Shown: one piece after another, positions 53,319 through 63,654 of the stretch
Layout of the letters: every line of letters starts with the position of its first letter
Numbering within the stretch: position 1 is the stretch's first letter
From: Leptospira ognonensis
Lineage (GTDB): Bacteria; Spirochaetota; Leptospiria; Leptospirales; Leptospiraceae
Direction of reading: 5' to 3'
Assembly (NCBI RefSeq): GCF_004770745.1
Contig: NZ_RQGD01000035.1
Span: 316,874-380,873, forward strand
Length of the DNA: 64,000 nucleotides
Notes under the pieces: model-generated
Database searches by the model: none
Told to the model about the DNA's origin: nothing
What the model saw: only the letters and a program-made list of their open reading frames with translations
Translations under genes and position numbers: made by a program

Positions 53319-55349
53319 TTGAGACGAGCCATCACAAGCCTAATCATACTTCTGACGACACAGATCCTCTCGATGGATTTTCCTAATTTTACGCTTGGGG
53401 AAGAAGCTGCCAAGGAAGAATTCAAACGTGGACTCACCTACAAGAACTTAAAACAATATTCTGCAGCTAAAGAGCGCTTTCAAAAAGCTGTTTCTTTGAA
53501 GAAAGATTTTTTACTCGCGAGACTAGAACTTGCGAACAACTACTTTTTGCTAGGCGAGTGGGAGCAAGCATTAGAAGAATTTGAGATATTATCATCGCAA
53601 AAAAAGAATGATCTGCTCATCCAAAGTAAAATTGAAATCCTTCGTCTTGCGATCGCAGGCGGAAGTACACCTCTTGAACGCATTTATTTTAAATCCTTAG
53701 ATGGAGATAGCATTCGAAACCATCGATTTAGAAATCCTGTCGATATAACTTTCGATAATGAAGGTAACTATTATATTGCAGGATTTGGAACTTCCAATAT
53801 CGTAAAGTTCAATGCAAATGGAGAAGCTATCGCCAATTGGAAAGGTAGTTTTACAAAAAAAATCGATAAGCCAGTGGCGCTAGGCTATTCTCAGAATCGA
53901 ATATTTGTAGCTGATTTTGGTAGGGATGAAATTCTAATCTTTGATTTAAAAGGTAAGCTCCTGCAATCTGTAGGTGGTCCAGGAAGTGAGCCTGGGAAAT
54001 TTCATGGACCTGCTGGCATTAGTTTCGATGAGACTGGGAGCTTTTATGTAAGCGATTCAGGAAACAATCGCATCCAAAAATTTAACTCTTCTGGACAATT
54101 TGAAATCCAATTTTTTGGTAATGAATTACAACTCTTAAAGAATCCTGCGGGAATTTTTTATTTTAAAAATCAAATCTATGTCGTCGACAAAGACAATGTT
54201 CGTATTTTGGTGTTTGATACTGATGGCAATGTTTTAAGCCAAATCAACAAACCCGAATGGAAGAGACCAAGGAATATTCGAATATTAGAAAACGAGATTT
54301 ATCTAACGGATGAATTGACCGGAATTTGGTCTTATGGACTTGATATGGGTGAATGGAAATTACTCCCGAGGTTTCGTGACAAAAAAGGAATTTATAGAGT
54401 TCTCACTAGACCTTTTGCAGTTAACATCGATTCCTCGGGAACATTGTATGCACTTGATTACGCTAGACATAGAGTGGACGTTTTTACTGAAAAAAACAAT
54501 TTAGTTGCAGGACTTGATTTAAAAATCGAGTCCATCGATACGTCAGATTTTCCAAATGTTCACATATACACTCGCTTAAAAAATAGATTGGGGAAAGAAA
54601 TTATCGGTGTCGATCGACTGGCTTTCCGAGTCTATGAAAATGATAATATGACTCCTCTCTTCTCGCTTGCAAAAACGGAAAAAATCAATCAGAAGATGAA
54701 TATTGCCGTCATCTATGAGAATAGCGAAAGTCTTGCTAAAGCAAACACTTTACTTAGCGATTCTCTGCAGCCGTTTTTTAGGTCCTTAACGGAATGGGAT
54801 GAGCTATCTCTATACAGGGCGGGAAAGGATACGAATCTCATTCTTCCAAAAACGCAATCAAAATTTGAAATACTAGCAAAAATCAGAGATTCTAAGAAGG
54901 AAGACAAATACAACTTTGGAAAGGCTGCTGTAACTGCGTTATCAAAGCTTTCTCAAAACATGGGACCGAGGGCACTCGTTTTCCTAGTGAGTTCTGAAGC
55001 AAATGATAGTAGTTTTTTGCAATATTCGAAAACAAGAGTTGTTGAATATGCCCGCGCCCATTCCATCCCTATTTATGTACTTTCGACTTCTCCAAAAAAA
55101 GGGGCGCAAAGATTTTGGTCGGATCTCACCGAACCATCAAACGGTAAGTATATTTTGCTGGATGGCGAAGGTGACGAGCGCCATTTGTATCAAATGATTA
55201 GATCTCAATTGGACCAGAGGTATATACTTTCCTACAAATCGGATATTAACCCTGAATTGATCGATCGCTACATTGGTTTAGTCGTTGATGTTGATCATCG
55301 CGGAGTTAAAGGGAAAGATGAGGCAGGCTATTTTGTTCCTTCTGAATAG
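53319..55349 (+). CDS. Exported TPR / NHL-repeat / VWA-like protein
   Basis: A 676-residue protein with an N-terminal signal (about 1-20), TPR repeats (about 30-110), six-bladed NHL-type repeats (about 130-390, for example FYVSDSGNNRIQKFNSSG) and a C-terminal VWA-like domain (about 460-660, MNIAVIYENSES, ALVFLVSSE). The VWA metal site is not clearly complete. Such proteins act as extracytoplasmic scaffolds. The start is a TTG at 53319 with AAGGGGG about eight bases upstream. It overlaps the next gene by 32 bases. Confidence 0.72.
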   Translation: MRRAITSLIILLTTQILSMDFPNFTLGEEAAKEEFKRGLTYKNLKQYSAAKERFQKAVSLKKDFLLARLELANNYFLLGEWEQALEEFEILSSQKKNDLLIQSKIEILRLAIAGGSTPLERIYFKSLDGDSIRNHRFRNPVDITFDNEGNYYIAGFGTSNIVKFNANGEAIANWKGSFTKKIDKPVALGYSQNRIFVADFGRDEILIFDLKGKLLQSVGGPGSEPGKFHGPAGISFDETGSFYVSDSGNNRIQKFNSSGQFEIQFFGNELQLLKNPAGIFYFKNQIYVVDKDNVRILVFDTDGNVLSQINKPEWKRPRNIRILENEIYLTDELTGIWSYGLDMGEWKLLPRFRDKKGIYRVLTRPFAVNIDSSGTLYALDYARHRVDVFTEKNNLVAGLDLKIESIDTSDFPNVHIYTRLKNRLGKEIIGVDRLAFRVYENDNMTPLFSLAKTEKINQKMNIAVIYENSESLAKANTLLSDSLQPFFRSLTEWDELSLYRAGKDTNLILPKTQSKFEILAKIRDSKKEDKYNFGKAAVTALSKLSQNMGPRALVFLVSSEANDSSFLQYSKTRVVEYARAHSIPIYVLSTSPKKGAQRFWSDLTEPSNGKYILLDGEGDERHLYQMIRSQLDQRYILSYKSDINPELIDRYIGLVVDVDHRGVKGKDEAGYFVPSE

Positions 55350-57351
55350 AATTTTGATCTTACTTCTATGTTTCGTTTGTGGAGCTCCCATTTATACGCA
55401 AACGGCTCTTGATGAATTGAATGTTGGAAAGGAAAGATTACAAAATGGGGACTGCAAAAAAGCCATAATTAATTTTCAAAATGCCTTAAAGCTTAATCCA
55501 AACTCTATTGAGGCAAAGCTAGGATATGCAGAATGCTCAAAAAACATGGGATCCTATAACGATTCAAAACGAGCATATACTGAGGTCTTAAGTCGTTCTG
55601 CCAAAAATTTTGAGGCAGTCATAGGACTTTCGGAAATCAATATCTTGTTAATGGAAGAAAATCTGATTCCTCCTAGAATCGACCCACTTTTAGAGGAGTT
55701 TCCCAATCATACGGGTCTAAGAATTCTCCAATCCAAATATTTACAAGCCATTGGTAAAAAGGATTTAGCGATCCATAAACTAGTTACTTTAAGCGAAAAA
55801 CTAAACCATCCAGCCGATGTTGAAAAAATGTTAGCGGAGTTGTATTTAAAAAATAATAAGTGGAAGGAAGCTGAGGATAGTCTTTCGAGATACATTTCTC
55901 AGACGCCAAGTGATCCAACAGGATTCTACCTGCTTGCAAAACTTGCATTATACAAAAACTATTTTAATGTTCCGAATTTATTGAATCAATTACAGGAAGC
56001 AGAAGGAAATATTCAAAATGCTTTAAATTTAGATTCAAAACATGAGCCATCTCGTCTTCTTCTTGTTTATTTAAAGATGATGGAAGCCTACCGGAGTCGA
56101 GATTTAAATCAGGAACCACTTGAAAAAGGGTTTCGTCTTATTTATGAATTAGCGAGGGAATTTCCTGAAAATAAACACTACCATTCTTTGGAAGCGAGCA
56201 TTGGAGAGGAGTTAAATCGAAAAGAATTCTCCGAATACCATTATCGTAGAGCCTTACAAATTGATGACTTAGATGAAATCGGTAGATTCGAAGCCGAGGA
56301 GTTTGCATTAAAACATCTGAAAGAAGAATCTAAGATGAGAAGAGAACTTGGAGGATACAGAAAAGAACGTTACCTTGCAGAAAAACATTCTCTATATTTC
56401 AAAAGTGCAAAATTCCACCTTTTGCGATCACGTGATTTAACTCCGTTTAATGTAAGAAATGAATTGATAGATATGTACGACTTGACGGGCGACTCGATCA
56501 GGTTTATCAATCTTCTCATCAAGTTTAGGGAAGAAGATCCTACAAATTTTAAACTTCAAAACAAGCTTGAATTCGCGATACATACGTTAAAACAATCCTT
56601 AGAATACCGAGAGGGCCTTTTTCAAATAGCTCCAAAAGGAATCGTTTACGACCCTATTTCATTTAGCCCAGAGGTTTTTGTCTTTGATTTGGAATCGCGA
56701 GTTCCCTTTCCAGAGCACTACCCAGGTGGGAGGCTTATCGCAAAAGCTCTTCGTTACGAATTGAAACACGTGTTTAATGTTCGGTTACCAGATGACAAAG
56801 AATTTTTAACTATTAGAAATGGAATCAAAGAGACAAACTTTCATCCTTTTACCAAAACGATTCCTTTTTCTGTAGAATCTCTGCATCATCTCGATTCAGC
56901 TCGTTTAAACAAAACGAAAATCCGATATGTTCTGCACGGAAATTATAAATTTGAAAATGACCTGATTGAAGTAGAAATTTCTCTCTATGATAGAGAGACT
57001 TCAAAGGATATTGGCGTTTGGAAAACGAGCCAGAAAGGTCGCGATAGCTTACCTACGATAGCTTCAAGAATCGCTGAAAAGGTAAAGCTCATCTTACCTA
57101 TCAATGGGAAGATCCTTAAAATCAGAGAATCAGACGTGCTTATCTCCCTTGGAAAGATTGATGGATTAAATCTTAAATCATCTGTTCAATTTACGAGAAA
57201 AGGTAATGTTCTCATGGAGGGAGAAATTTTAGAATTAGGAAATGAAATCAGTCTGATTAGACCAAAAATGCGAGGTTGGGAAAAGGAATTGGCGACTGGA
57301 GATTCGGTATCGATCAAGCCAATGGCGGATACAAGCGTGAAAAGTAAATAA
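55318..57351 (+). CDS. Exported TPR protein with FlgO/FlgT-like C-terminus
   Basis: A 677-residue protein with a signal sequence (about 1-25, possible lipobox near CFVCG), TPR repeats (about 30-420), a domain resembling FlgO/CsgG-type proteins (about 450-590, RYVLHGNYKFENDLIEVEI) and a C-terminal small beta domain like FlgT_C (GKILKIRESDVLISLG). Assignment of the last two domains is tentative. ATG 55318 has AGGGAAAG just upstream and lies inside the previous gene, so the two are coupled. The 3' end overlaps the gene on the other strand by 38 bases. Confidence 0.65.
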   Translation: MRQAILFLLNRILILLLCFVCGAPIYTQTALDELNVGKERLQNGDCKKAIINFQNALKLNPNSIEAKLGYAECSKNMGSYNDSKRAYTEVLSRSAKNFEAVIGLSEINILLMEENLIPPRIDPLLEEFPNHTGLRILQSKYLQAIGKKDLAIHKLVTLSEKLNHPADVEKMLAELYLKNNKWKEAEDSLSRYISQTPSDPTGFYLLAKLALYKNYFNVPNLLNQLQEAEGNIQNALNLDSKHEPSRLLLVYLKMMEAYRSRDLNQEPLEKGFRLIYELAREFPENKHYHSLEASIGEELNRKEFSEYHYRRALQIDDLDEIGRFEAEEFALKHLKEESKMRRELGGYRKERYLAEKHSLYFKSAKFHLLRSRDLTPFNVRNELIDMYDLTGDSIRFINLLIKFREEDPTNFKLQNKLEFAIHTLKQSLEYREGLFQIAPKGIVYDPISFSPEVFVFDLESRVPFPEHYPGGRLIAKALRYELKHVFNVRLPDDKEFLTIRNGIKETNFHPFTKTIPFSVESLHHLDSARLNKTKIRYVLHGNYKFENDLIEVEISLYDRETSKDIGVWKTSQKGRDSLPTIASRIAEKVKLILPINGKILKIRESDVLISLGKIDGLNLKSSVQFTRKGNVLMEGEILELGNEISLIRPKMRGWEKELATGDSVSIKPMADTSVKSK

Positions 57352-57907
57352 GAATGTATTCAGAAATTTCTTCTTCAATTTCGGCAGTGAACAGTTCCGC
57401 TTTAACTTCAATTTGAAATATTGTTCCTTTCGCATAACATGAAATGACATTCACATTTGTTAGGATCGATTTGATCGGCGGGTAGGAACAACCAGCGTCC
57501 GAAGACCAGGTTTGACCTTTTTTGGTAAAAGGTTTGTTCGCCCTGATTCGCTTGAAAGTTGCCCTTGGTGAATCCTCCCAGACTAAATCTATATTTGGAT
57601 AAAAAAGATATTTTCCTTCCTCCTCTTCATAAGAAATGAGACCGTTGGTTAAAGATTCAAAATCTTCGCTGGAAATGACCTGTCCCAAGGCCTGATGGAC
57701 TGGCTTGTCCAAAGAAGCTTGGACAAAACCAATGTGTACTGCGCCGCTCTTTTCCTTATCTCTCATGATTTTGATCTCTAAATGTAAGTCCATACCTCGC
57801 TTCCGCCTCTCAACTTCTAGACGATCTCGAGCCTTACTATCGAGTTTGAGCGGATTTAAGAGGAGAGCGGATTTTTTTTCAAAATATTTCGAGATTCGAG
57901 CAAACAT
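57314..57907 (-). CDS. Hypothetical protein of unknown function
   Basis: A 197-residue cytoplasmic-looking protein without signal or membrane segments. It begins MFARISKYFEKKSALLLNPL and has a basic N-terminal third (LDSKARDRLEVERRKRGMD) and a strand-rich middle and end. I recognise no family. The codon pattern is coherent over the full length and the neighbours leave room for it, so it is probably real. It diverges from the SRPBCC gene by 18 bases and overlaps the end of the TPR gene by 38 bases. Confidence 0.6.
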   Translation of the reverse strand: MFARISKYFEKKSALLLNPLKLDSKARDRLEVERRKRGMDLHLEIKIMRDKEKSGAVHIGFVQASLDKPVHQALGQVISSEDFESLTNGLISYEEEEGKYLFYPNIDLVWEDSPRATFKRIRANKPFTKKGQTWSSDAGCSYPPIKSILTNVNVISCYAKGTIFQIEVKAELFTAEIEEEISEYILIYFSRLYPPLA

Positions 57908-57925
57908 GACACTCTAACTCATATC

Positions 57926-58411
57926 ATGACTTATTTTATCTGCCAATCGGAATTTCAAAAAGATAAAGAATCCCTTTTTGCCTTCCATGAAGAACCCCGA
58001 GGATTCGAAGCCTTAGTGGCACTAAGCGCGGGTATCGAAGTGATACAAAAACCAAAATCTCTTGCCGTTGGTGAAACAGCCATTTTGCGTGTACCAATAT
58101 TTTTAAATTTAAAGTCTACTTGGATCGCAAAACATATTCTCTACGAGAAAAACAAGCTGTTTGTAGACAAACAGATATCGGGGCCTTTCTCTTATTTTGA
58201 ACACCATCACAAATTTAAAGAAATTTCGGATCATACATCCATACTCACAGATCAAATCGAAATACGTTTTCCATTTTGGCCTGTTAGTAAATGGTTCATT
58301 CTTCCCATTTTAAAAAAACAATTTAGCGAAAGGCATAAGATAACTGCAAAATTATTAAATTGTCAGTCCAAATTAATGTTTTGTGGGTATTCGGTTTCCG
58401 TAATCGATTAA
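57926..58411 (+). CDS. SRPBCC (START-like) ligand-binding protein
   Basis: A 161-residue protein with the cell-division-inhibitor-associated SRPBCC pattern: RVPIFLNLKSTWIAKH, then QISGPFSYFEHHHKFKEI and TDQIEIRFPFW. The fold makes a hydrophobic pocket for lipids or aromatic ligands, and the ligand here is unknown. It converges on mgsA with a 39-base overlap of coding sequence. Confidence 0.75.
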   Translation: MTYFICQSEFQKDKESLFAFHEEPRGFEALVALSAGIEVIQKPKSLAVGETAILRVPIFLNLKSTWIAKHILYEKNKLFVDKQISGPFSYFEHHHKFKEISDHTSILTDQIEIRFPFWPVSKWFILPILKKQFSERHKITAKLLNCQSKLMFCGYSVSVID

Positions 58412-58828
58412 TTGGCGGTTGTATTCTTTTTCCATAAGTGGAGAAGAGATAAGAAAATCCGCACTCGACCTATTACAGGCCATAGGAATATTATACAATA
58501 CTGCGATACGTAAAAGCGCTTTCACATCCGGATCATGCGGTTGTGCACTTAAGGGATCCCAGAAAAATACCATAAAATCAATCCCATCTTCCACAATCTT
58601 TGAACCAATTTGCTGGTCCCCACCGAGTGGTCCCGATATAAATCGGAATACTGGAAGCTGGATCTTTTCTTGGATCATCCGCCCTGTGGTCCCTGTTGCG
58701 GATAAATGGTGTTTGGCCAATGTTCCCTTATTGAAATGAACCCATTCCAATAAGTCCTCTTTTCGATTGTCGTGAGCAATGAGTACTATGTTTTTCACGA
58801 CTTCCATTTTTCTTTGGATGATTGTCAT
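58373..58828 (-). CDS. mgsA: Methylglyoxal synthase
   Basis: MgsA turns dihydroxyacetone phosphate into methylglyoxal, a bypass of lower glycolysis that releases phosphate. The 151-residue length matches E. coli MgsA (152). Motifs are IVLIAHDNRKEDL, SATGTTGRMI, SGPLGGDQQIG with the catalytic Asp pair region, and FFWDPLSAQPHDPDVKALLR. A start at ATG 58807 is also possible. The C-terminal 13 codons overlap the SRPBCC gene on the other strand. Confidence 0.95.
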   Translation of the reverse strand: MTIIQRKMEVVKNIVLIAHDNRKEDLLEWVHFNKGTLAKHHLSATGTTGRMIQEKIQLPVFRFISGPLGGDQQIGSKIVEDGIDFMVFFWDPLSAQPHDPDVKALLRIAVLYNIPMACNRSSADFLISSPLMEKEYNRQLIDYGNRIPTKH

Positions 58829-58895
58829 AGATTGATAGTTCTTGCCAAGTTCCTAGTTACAAGGAAAGTTTAAAAAATGAACCTAGGAATGGTTG

Positions 58896-59678
58896 ATGTT
58901 TTTCAATAAAAAATCTATTTTCATCTGTTTTGCCATACTCTGTCACTGGAATCTTTTTGCGGATGCCTCGAAAGTGGAACAAATACTACCAGGATCGCCT
59001 GATAAAGGTTCCCCATGGGGTGACGGTCCGACTCGTTTCAATGAGATCGAAATTCTTGATTTAGTAGACGAATCGAACTCCCAGAGGCGTTGGAAGGAGG
59101 CAAACAGGGAATATTCTCTCGCGATAGAAGGATTCGAAAATGCCATGAAGTCCATCGAAAAGAAAAGAGAAGATGCTAAAAAAATTGTCTATTACGAAGA
59201 CAGATACGAATGGCAAAAAAAATCCAGGGCAGACAATAAAGAGAAAGCGTTTCAAAAACAAATTTTTGAAGCACGTAACCAAGCCAATGCGAAATTAATC
59301 AAAGGAATGTCCATCCTTGATAAAATCGAAAATCCAAAAGTCAAGGGAAGTGATCCATATTTAGATTTGAAAGCAGGTCTATATAGAGAATACATCAAAC
59401 ACCAGGACGCTTTTAAAAATTATTTGCAGAGCGCCGACTTTTTAGAGCGTTACATTGCACTTTCGGAAAAGCATGAAAAAGAGGCAGAGCCTCATCGACT
59501 TTTGGCACTCGCCTATGAAAAGTTAGAAAATGCCGCCGCAAAAGGCAAAAATCAAATGATTGCAGAAGAATGGAAAGAAGTTAAAAAGCGGCATCTTTTG
59601 CGCTTTGCTGAACTGCATTACGGTAGAGAGTCAAAAGAATTCACCGCGATCGAAGAAAAAGTGGCAAAGGATATATAA
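58896..59678 (+). CDS. Exported, highly charged helical protein of unknown function
   Basis: A 260-residue protein with a signal peptide (about 1-23, LCHWNLFADA). The mature part is almost all helical and charged, with TPR-like helices (REYSLAIEGFENAMKSIEKK, YREYIKHQDAFKNYL, EPHRLLALAYEKLENA). I do not recognise the family. One comparison worth making is with the leptospiral flagellar-sheath proteins FcpA/FcpB, which are exported helical proteins of similar size, but I cannot confirm it. A TTG three bases upstream is in frame. Confidence 0.6.
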   Translation: MFFNKKSIFICFAILCHWNLFADASKVEQILPGSPDKGSPWGDGPTRFNEIEILDLVDESNSQRRWKEANREYSLAIEGFENAMKSIEKKREDAKKIVYYEDRYEWQKKSRADNKEKAFQKQIFEARNQANAKLIKGMSILDKIENPKVKGSDPYLDLKAGLYREYIKHQDAFKNYLQSADFLERYIALSEKHEKEAEPHRLLALAYEKLENAAAKGKNQMIAEEWKEVKKRHLLRFAELHYGRESKEFTAIEEKVAKDI

Positions 59679-59691
59679 AGTATTCTATGGT

Positions 59692-60525
59692 TTATTTGAT
59701 CATACCTAACTTCTTTTTAAGGGATTCATTTTCAGCAATCAGATCCCTAATTTCCTGCTCCGTATAATCAAAAAGTCTATCATGAGCCTTTAGAATTTTT
59801 TCCATATTCATTTCTTCAATTCTGGAATAATTTAACACTTGTTCTGTGGCTTTTTGCATTTCTAAAGCTTGTTTTAATTCCATAGATCGCAATTCATCTA
59901 ATTGCTCAATGGCCTTCACGCGACCATGCAGTTCAATGAGCTCTTGATTTTTTAAGTCAGTAACCTTCTCCATCGCATGATTGATTCCCACTTGTGACTT
60001 TTTTACCTGTTCTTCATAGTCCAAAATTGATTTCAGAGCAGCATTTTCCTTTTTGGAATCTTCATACTCACGATGCGCAAGTGCAAACACTCCCTCGAAG
60101 AAACCAACATTTTCTAAACAGCTGCTTCCGATATCATGTACAGCCGATTTAAAAAACTCTGCTTGGATGCAACGATCTAAAATGATGCGAAGTTCACGTA
60201 TGTGAAGCGGATTTTCTAAGACAAGATACTTTGCATTTGTCTGCACTTCTTCATAAATTTTTTCAGAGGCATCCGTAGAATGAACAATCAGAAGGGATAA
60301 GAGTGGATGCGAGTCAAAATCTTTTTTTAAAGTCGCGCGGATCTTCTCCCAATCCTCCCCAGATACTTGTAAGAAGAGAAAATTGAATTCGTTGTCACTG
60401 AATTTGATTTTTGTTAACTCAGCTAAGTTGATTTGATTGACTTGGATTTTGATCTTTGGGTGTTTCCACAATTCCAAAGGAAAAGGGCGATTTTGCGATA
60501 CATTCCAAATAATAGAAGTTTTCAA
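59692..60525 (-). CDS. Pseudo-receiver protein with C-terminal coiled coil
   Basis: A 277-residue cytoplasmic protein. The first 120 residues look like a response-regulator receiver fold that has lost its active site: the strand that should end in the phospho-Asp reads FNFLFLQVS, and YLVLENPLHIREL has Glu where the conserved Lys stands. The remainder (about 145-277) is a long coiled coil. A structural or phosphorylation-independent signalling role is likely. It is single, 69 bases after the lptF stop. Confidence 0.6.
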   Translation of the reverse strand: MKTSIIWNVSQNRPFPLELWKHPKIKIQVNQINLAELTKIKFSDNEFNFLFLQVSGEDWEKIRATLKKDFDSHPLLSLLIVHSTDASEKIYEEVQTNAKYLVLENPLHIRELRIILDRCIQAEFFKSAVHDIGSSCLENVGFFEGVFALAHREYEDSKKENAALKSILDYEEQVKKSQVGINHAMEKVTDLKNQELIELHGRVKAIEQLDELRSMELKQALEMQKATEQVLNYSRIEEMNMEKILKAHDRLFDYTEQEIRDLIAENESLKKKLGMIK

Positions 60526-60594
60526 CTATTTTTCTCCGAGAGGTCTACATAATAGGAAACAGGTCACTTTCAGAATTTTCCAGCAAAATTTGAA

Positions 60595-62202
60595 TTATTT
60601 TGCTTTCTTAAACCGATTTTTTAGCGAATCGAGAAATCCATCCCAACGATCCCTCGCCCGATAATAAAATCCCAATTTACTCCTGATTGCTTCTGGTAAT
60701 TTTGCATCCGTCCGAGTGATCATAATGTATCCGGAAATGAGCGAGATGACGATATTGGCAGACCACGGTCCAAGCCAGTCAGGAACGTTAGCCTTGTAGG
60801 AAATACCAGTACCGAAAATGAAAAATAAATAATACACAAGTAGAAATACAACGGCAAGGGTAAAGCTCATTCCTTTACCTGAGCGTTTTACGACCAAACC
60901 TAACGGAAAAGATAAAAAGAAAAATATCTGACACGACAGAGGTGTGGCAAATCGTTTGTGAACCTCAATGTTAAAAGCCGTTAACGTTTTTTTAGATTCA
61001 TTTAATAGTTCATTTAACTGTGAATAGACGGCAAACTTCTGAGTCAGATCTGACTGGCTGGCACCGCCGCCTTGGGCACCAGTTAGCATTTCAATCTTTA
61101 ACTTCTCAACAATTTCACTAAGTCCATTGATCCCTTTGATTGATAGTCCCATCTCATTTAACATCTCAAGACCCGGAATTTTTTCCAAACCCTCACTTTC
61201 TAATGCTCCTCGAATTTGTAGAAGCATCGGAAGTGAAAAGGTATCTGGTTTAACGTTTATACCTAAGGTTTTGGTTTCTTTTTTAGTAGGAACATTATAG
61301 TCCATTTCCCCATTTAAAAAATTTGTAACGCTGATACCTTCTGTTTCGGTATTCCACTCGATGACAAATCCCTTTTTTAAACGAATGGATTTTTCATACT
61401 CACCCTTGGGATTTTTTTTCTCTACAAGTAGACCCTCATTCGCGTTGATTATCTGTATCACACGCGAACCTCCCATCGGTACCATGAGATTGTTTAGAAT
61501 GATGTAGTCAGTGCCTTGAGCAGATATTTGCCATTCTCTAATTTGGACTTTGCTTAAATTTCCTTCATTGTCCACACCCCCAGAATACATGGTTCTTCCC
61601 TTCTCTGCGAACAAATCTTGTGTCTTGTCTCCTGAAAACTGCCCAGGTTGGATGGCTAGCAAAGGATTATATGTGGCAATCCAGTTATCAAACTCTTTCA
61701 TCTTACGAGTATTTTCTGGACCCAAATAAAAATTAAGATAGGCGACTATCATCGTCATGAGAAATCCAAAAATTAGAAAATTAGAATATATATAAGGGAA
61801 GGACACCCCTGAGGCCCTCATCGCCGTAATTTCCGAGTCGCCCGATAGCCTGCCTGCCGCCATGATTCCAGACATCAAACAAGCCATAGGAATGGTCATG
61901 GGAAGCGTATTTCCAAAAACATATCCCATATAATCTAAAAGCCGAAAGAAATCGATCCCTTTACCAACGAAAAGACCAATCATTTTTTGAATGGCAACTG
62001 CCATATAAATCATCGTGAAAAAAGACAAAGCTACCAGGAAGGGACTGAGAATCTCTTTTAGGATATAAACTCTTAATATAGGCGGTTTGAATTTTTTGAG
62101 AAAACCTCCTCCGCGATCAGTTTCTACAATGAAATCCGGAGGAAGATCACTCTTGGAAAAGACGCGAAGTGACCTAAGATCGACTTTCTTTTCTTCGCTC
62201 AC
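60595..62202 (-). CDS. LptF/LptG-family LPS export permease
   Basis: A 535-residue YjgP/YjgQ-type permease of the LPS transporter. Helices at about 50-75, 95-115 and 135-165, a large periplasmic beta-jellyroll in the middle and three C-terminal helices (about 425-510) follow the family plan; [18 protein letters not shown] is the coupling-helix region that contacts LptB. At 535 residues it is longer than E. coli LptF (366), mostly through a longer periplasmic domain and a 40-residue N-terminal tail. The GTG start shares one base with the miaB stop (TAGTG). Confidence 0.85.
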   Translation of the reverse strand: MSEEKKVDLRSLRVFSKSDLPPDFIVETDRGGGFLKKFKPPILRVYILKEILSPFLVALSFFTMIYMAVAIQKMIGLFVGKGIDFFRLLDYMGYVFGNTLPMTIPMACLMSGIMAAGRLSGDSEITAMRASGVSFPYIYSNFLIFGFLMTMIVAYLNFYLGPENTRKMKEFDNWIATYNPLLAIQPGQFSGDKTQDLFAEKGRTMYSGGVDNEGNLSKVQIREWQISAQGTDYIILNNLMVPMGGSRVIQIINANEGLLVEKKNPKGEYEKSIRLKKGFVIEWNTETEGISVTNFLNGEMDYNVPTKKETKTLGINVKPDTFSLPMLLQIRGALESEGLEKIPGLEMLNEMGLSIKGINGLSEIVEKLKIEMLTGAQGGGASQSDLTQKFAVYSQLNELLNESKKTLTAFNIEVHKRFATPLSCQIFFFLSFPLGLVVKRSGKGMSFTLAVVFLLVYYLFFIFGTGISYKANVPDWLGPWSANIVISLISGYIMITRTDAKLPEAIRSKLGFYYRARDRWDGFLDSLKNRFKKAK

Positions 62203-63581
62203 TAAACTAAATGACCTCGAAGAGTAGCGCTTGTTACGGAGTCTATTTGAACATTAACGGATTTACCTAACCAATCAGTTAAATTTTGACCCATTCCTTC
62301 TGGTATAGGAAAAACAACCATCTTGCCACAGTGGGATCTACCACATAACTCTACTTTGCTTTTTTTAGATGTATTTTCAACCATCACATTGAAGACTTTT
62401 CCAATTCTCTCCCGATTCTTTGAAAGGGAGATAGAAGATTGTAAATCGACAAGTTCAATCAGTCGAGAGGACTTATCCTCCTCTGAAACATCATCAACAA
62501 ACTTTCTTTTAGCGATCGTTCCTTCTCTTTCTGAGTATTTAAACATATAAGACATATCATAGCCAACAGCTCTGACAACATCCAAAGTTTCTTCAAATTC
62601 TTCGCGAGTTTCGCCAGGAAAACCAACAATAATGTCCGTCGTGATACCGACATCGGGAATTTTTGTTCGGATCAAATCCACAAGATCAAGATACTCTTGT
62701 TTCGTATAGCTACGCTTCATATCCCTTAGGACCTTATCATTCCCAGCCTGAAGCGGGAGATGAATCTGCGAAGAAAAACGATCCTCTTTTGCCATCAGAT
62801 CTAGCAAATGCAATGGAAAATCTTTAGGATGAGGAGAGGTAAATCTCAATCTCTCGATTGTGGTTTCACTTAGGATTGTCTCGATCAAGGACGAAAAATC
62901 TTCCTGATCATGCAAATAGCTATTTACGTTTTGACCAAGCAGCGTGACCTGTCTGACTCCTAGAGCTTCCAATTTTAAAATCTCATTTACAATGGATGCA
63001 GGCTCCCTACTTCTTTCGCGACCTCGCGTGTAAGGAACCACACAAAAGGTACAAAAATTATTACAACCACGCATGATCGTAACAAAGGCCTGGATACCGT
63101 TAACGACCCTCGGTTCTAATTCATCATACGTTTCCGTCTTCGATAGCCGTGTCAGCTGTACGTCCCGTTCACCACCGCGAATTTTTTGAATGAGCTCCGG
63201 AAGAGATCGATAATTGTCTGGACCTACGATTAAGTCGAGAGGCAATTCTTGGTGAAATAAATCCTCTCCGAGATTTTGTGCCATACACCCGAGTACACCA
63301 ATCACAAGATTGGGATTTTTTTTCTTTAAGTAACCTAGAGACTGCAAGCGACTATAGATTTTCGCATGCGCATTCTCCCTTACGGCACATGTATTTAAAA
63401 AAATGATATCGGAATCTTCAACGCTCGTGGCATTTCCATAGTTTTCCTTTCGGAATAGCTCTCTGACAATCCCAGAATCATACTCGTTCATTTGGCAACC
63501 GTAGGTTTCTACAAAAACCTTTCCTAGGTCAATTGATGCTTCTGGTTTCGTTAAGAGCGAATTCGGGGATTGGACTTCCAT
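62202..63581 (-). CDS. miaB: tRNA methylthiotransferase MiaB
   Basis: MiaB adds methylthio to i6A37 of tRNAs that read UNN codons. The 459-residue protein has the three N-terminal cluster cysteines ([26 protein letters not shown]), the radical SAM motif [20 protein letters not shown] and a C-terminal TRAM domain. ATG 63581 gives [10 protein letters not shown]; the frame reaches 63650 but the extension has no family likeness. It is translationally linked to the lptF-type gene. Confidence 0.93.
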   Translation of the reverse strand: MEVQSPNSLLTKPEASIDLGKVFVETYGCQMNEYDSGIVRELFRKENYGNATSVEDSDIIFLNTCAVRENAHAKIYSRLQSLGYLKKKNPNLVIGVLGCMAQNLGEDLFHQELPLDLIVGPDNYRSLPELIQKIRGGERDVQLTRLSKTETYDELEPRVVNGIQAFVTIMRGCNNFCTFCVVPYTRGRERSREPASIVNEILKLEALGVRQVTLLGQNVNSYLHDQEDFSSLIETILSETTIERLRFTSPHPKDFPLHLLDLMAKEDRFSSQIHLPLQAGNDKVLRDMKRSYTKQEYLDLVDLIRTKIPDVGITTDIIVGFPGETREEFEETLDVVRAVGYDMSYMFKYSEREGTIAKRKFVDDVSEEDKSSRLIELVDLQSSISLSKNRERIGKVFNVMVENTSKKSKVELCGRSHCGKMVVFPIPEGMGQNLTDWLGKSVNVQIDSVTSATLRGHLV

Positions 63582-63654
63582 ATTTCTATCATTTTTGGAA
63601 AATTGAAGTTGTAAAGCAAAGATAATCCATTTCCAATCGGAAAGGAACAATCGT

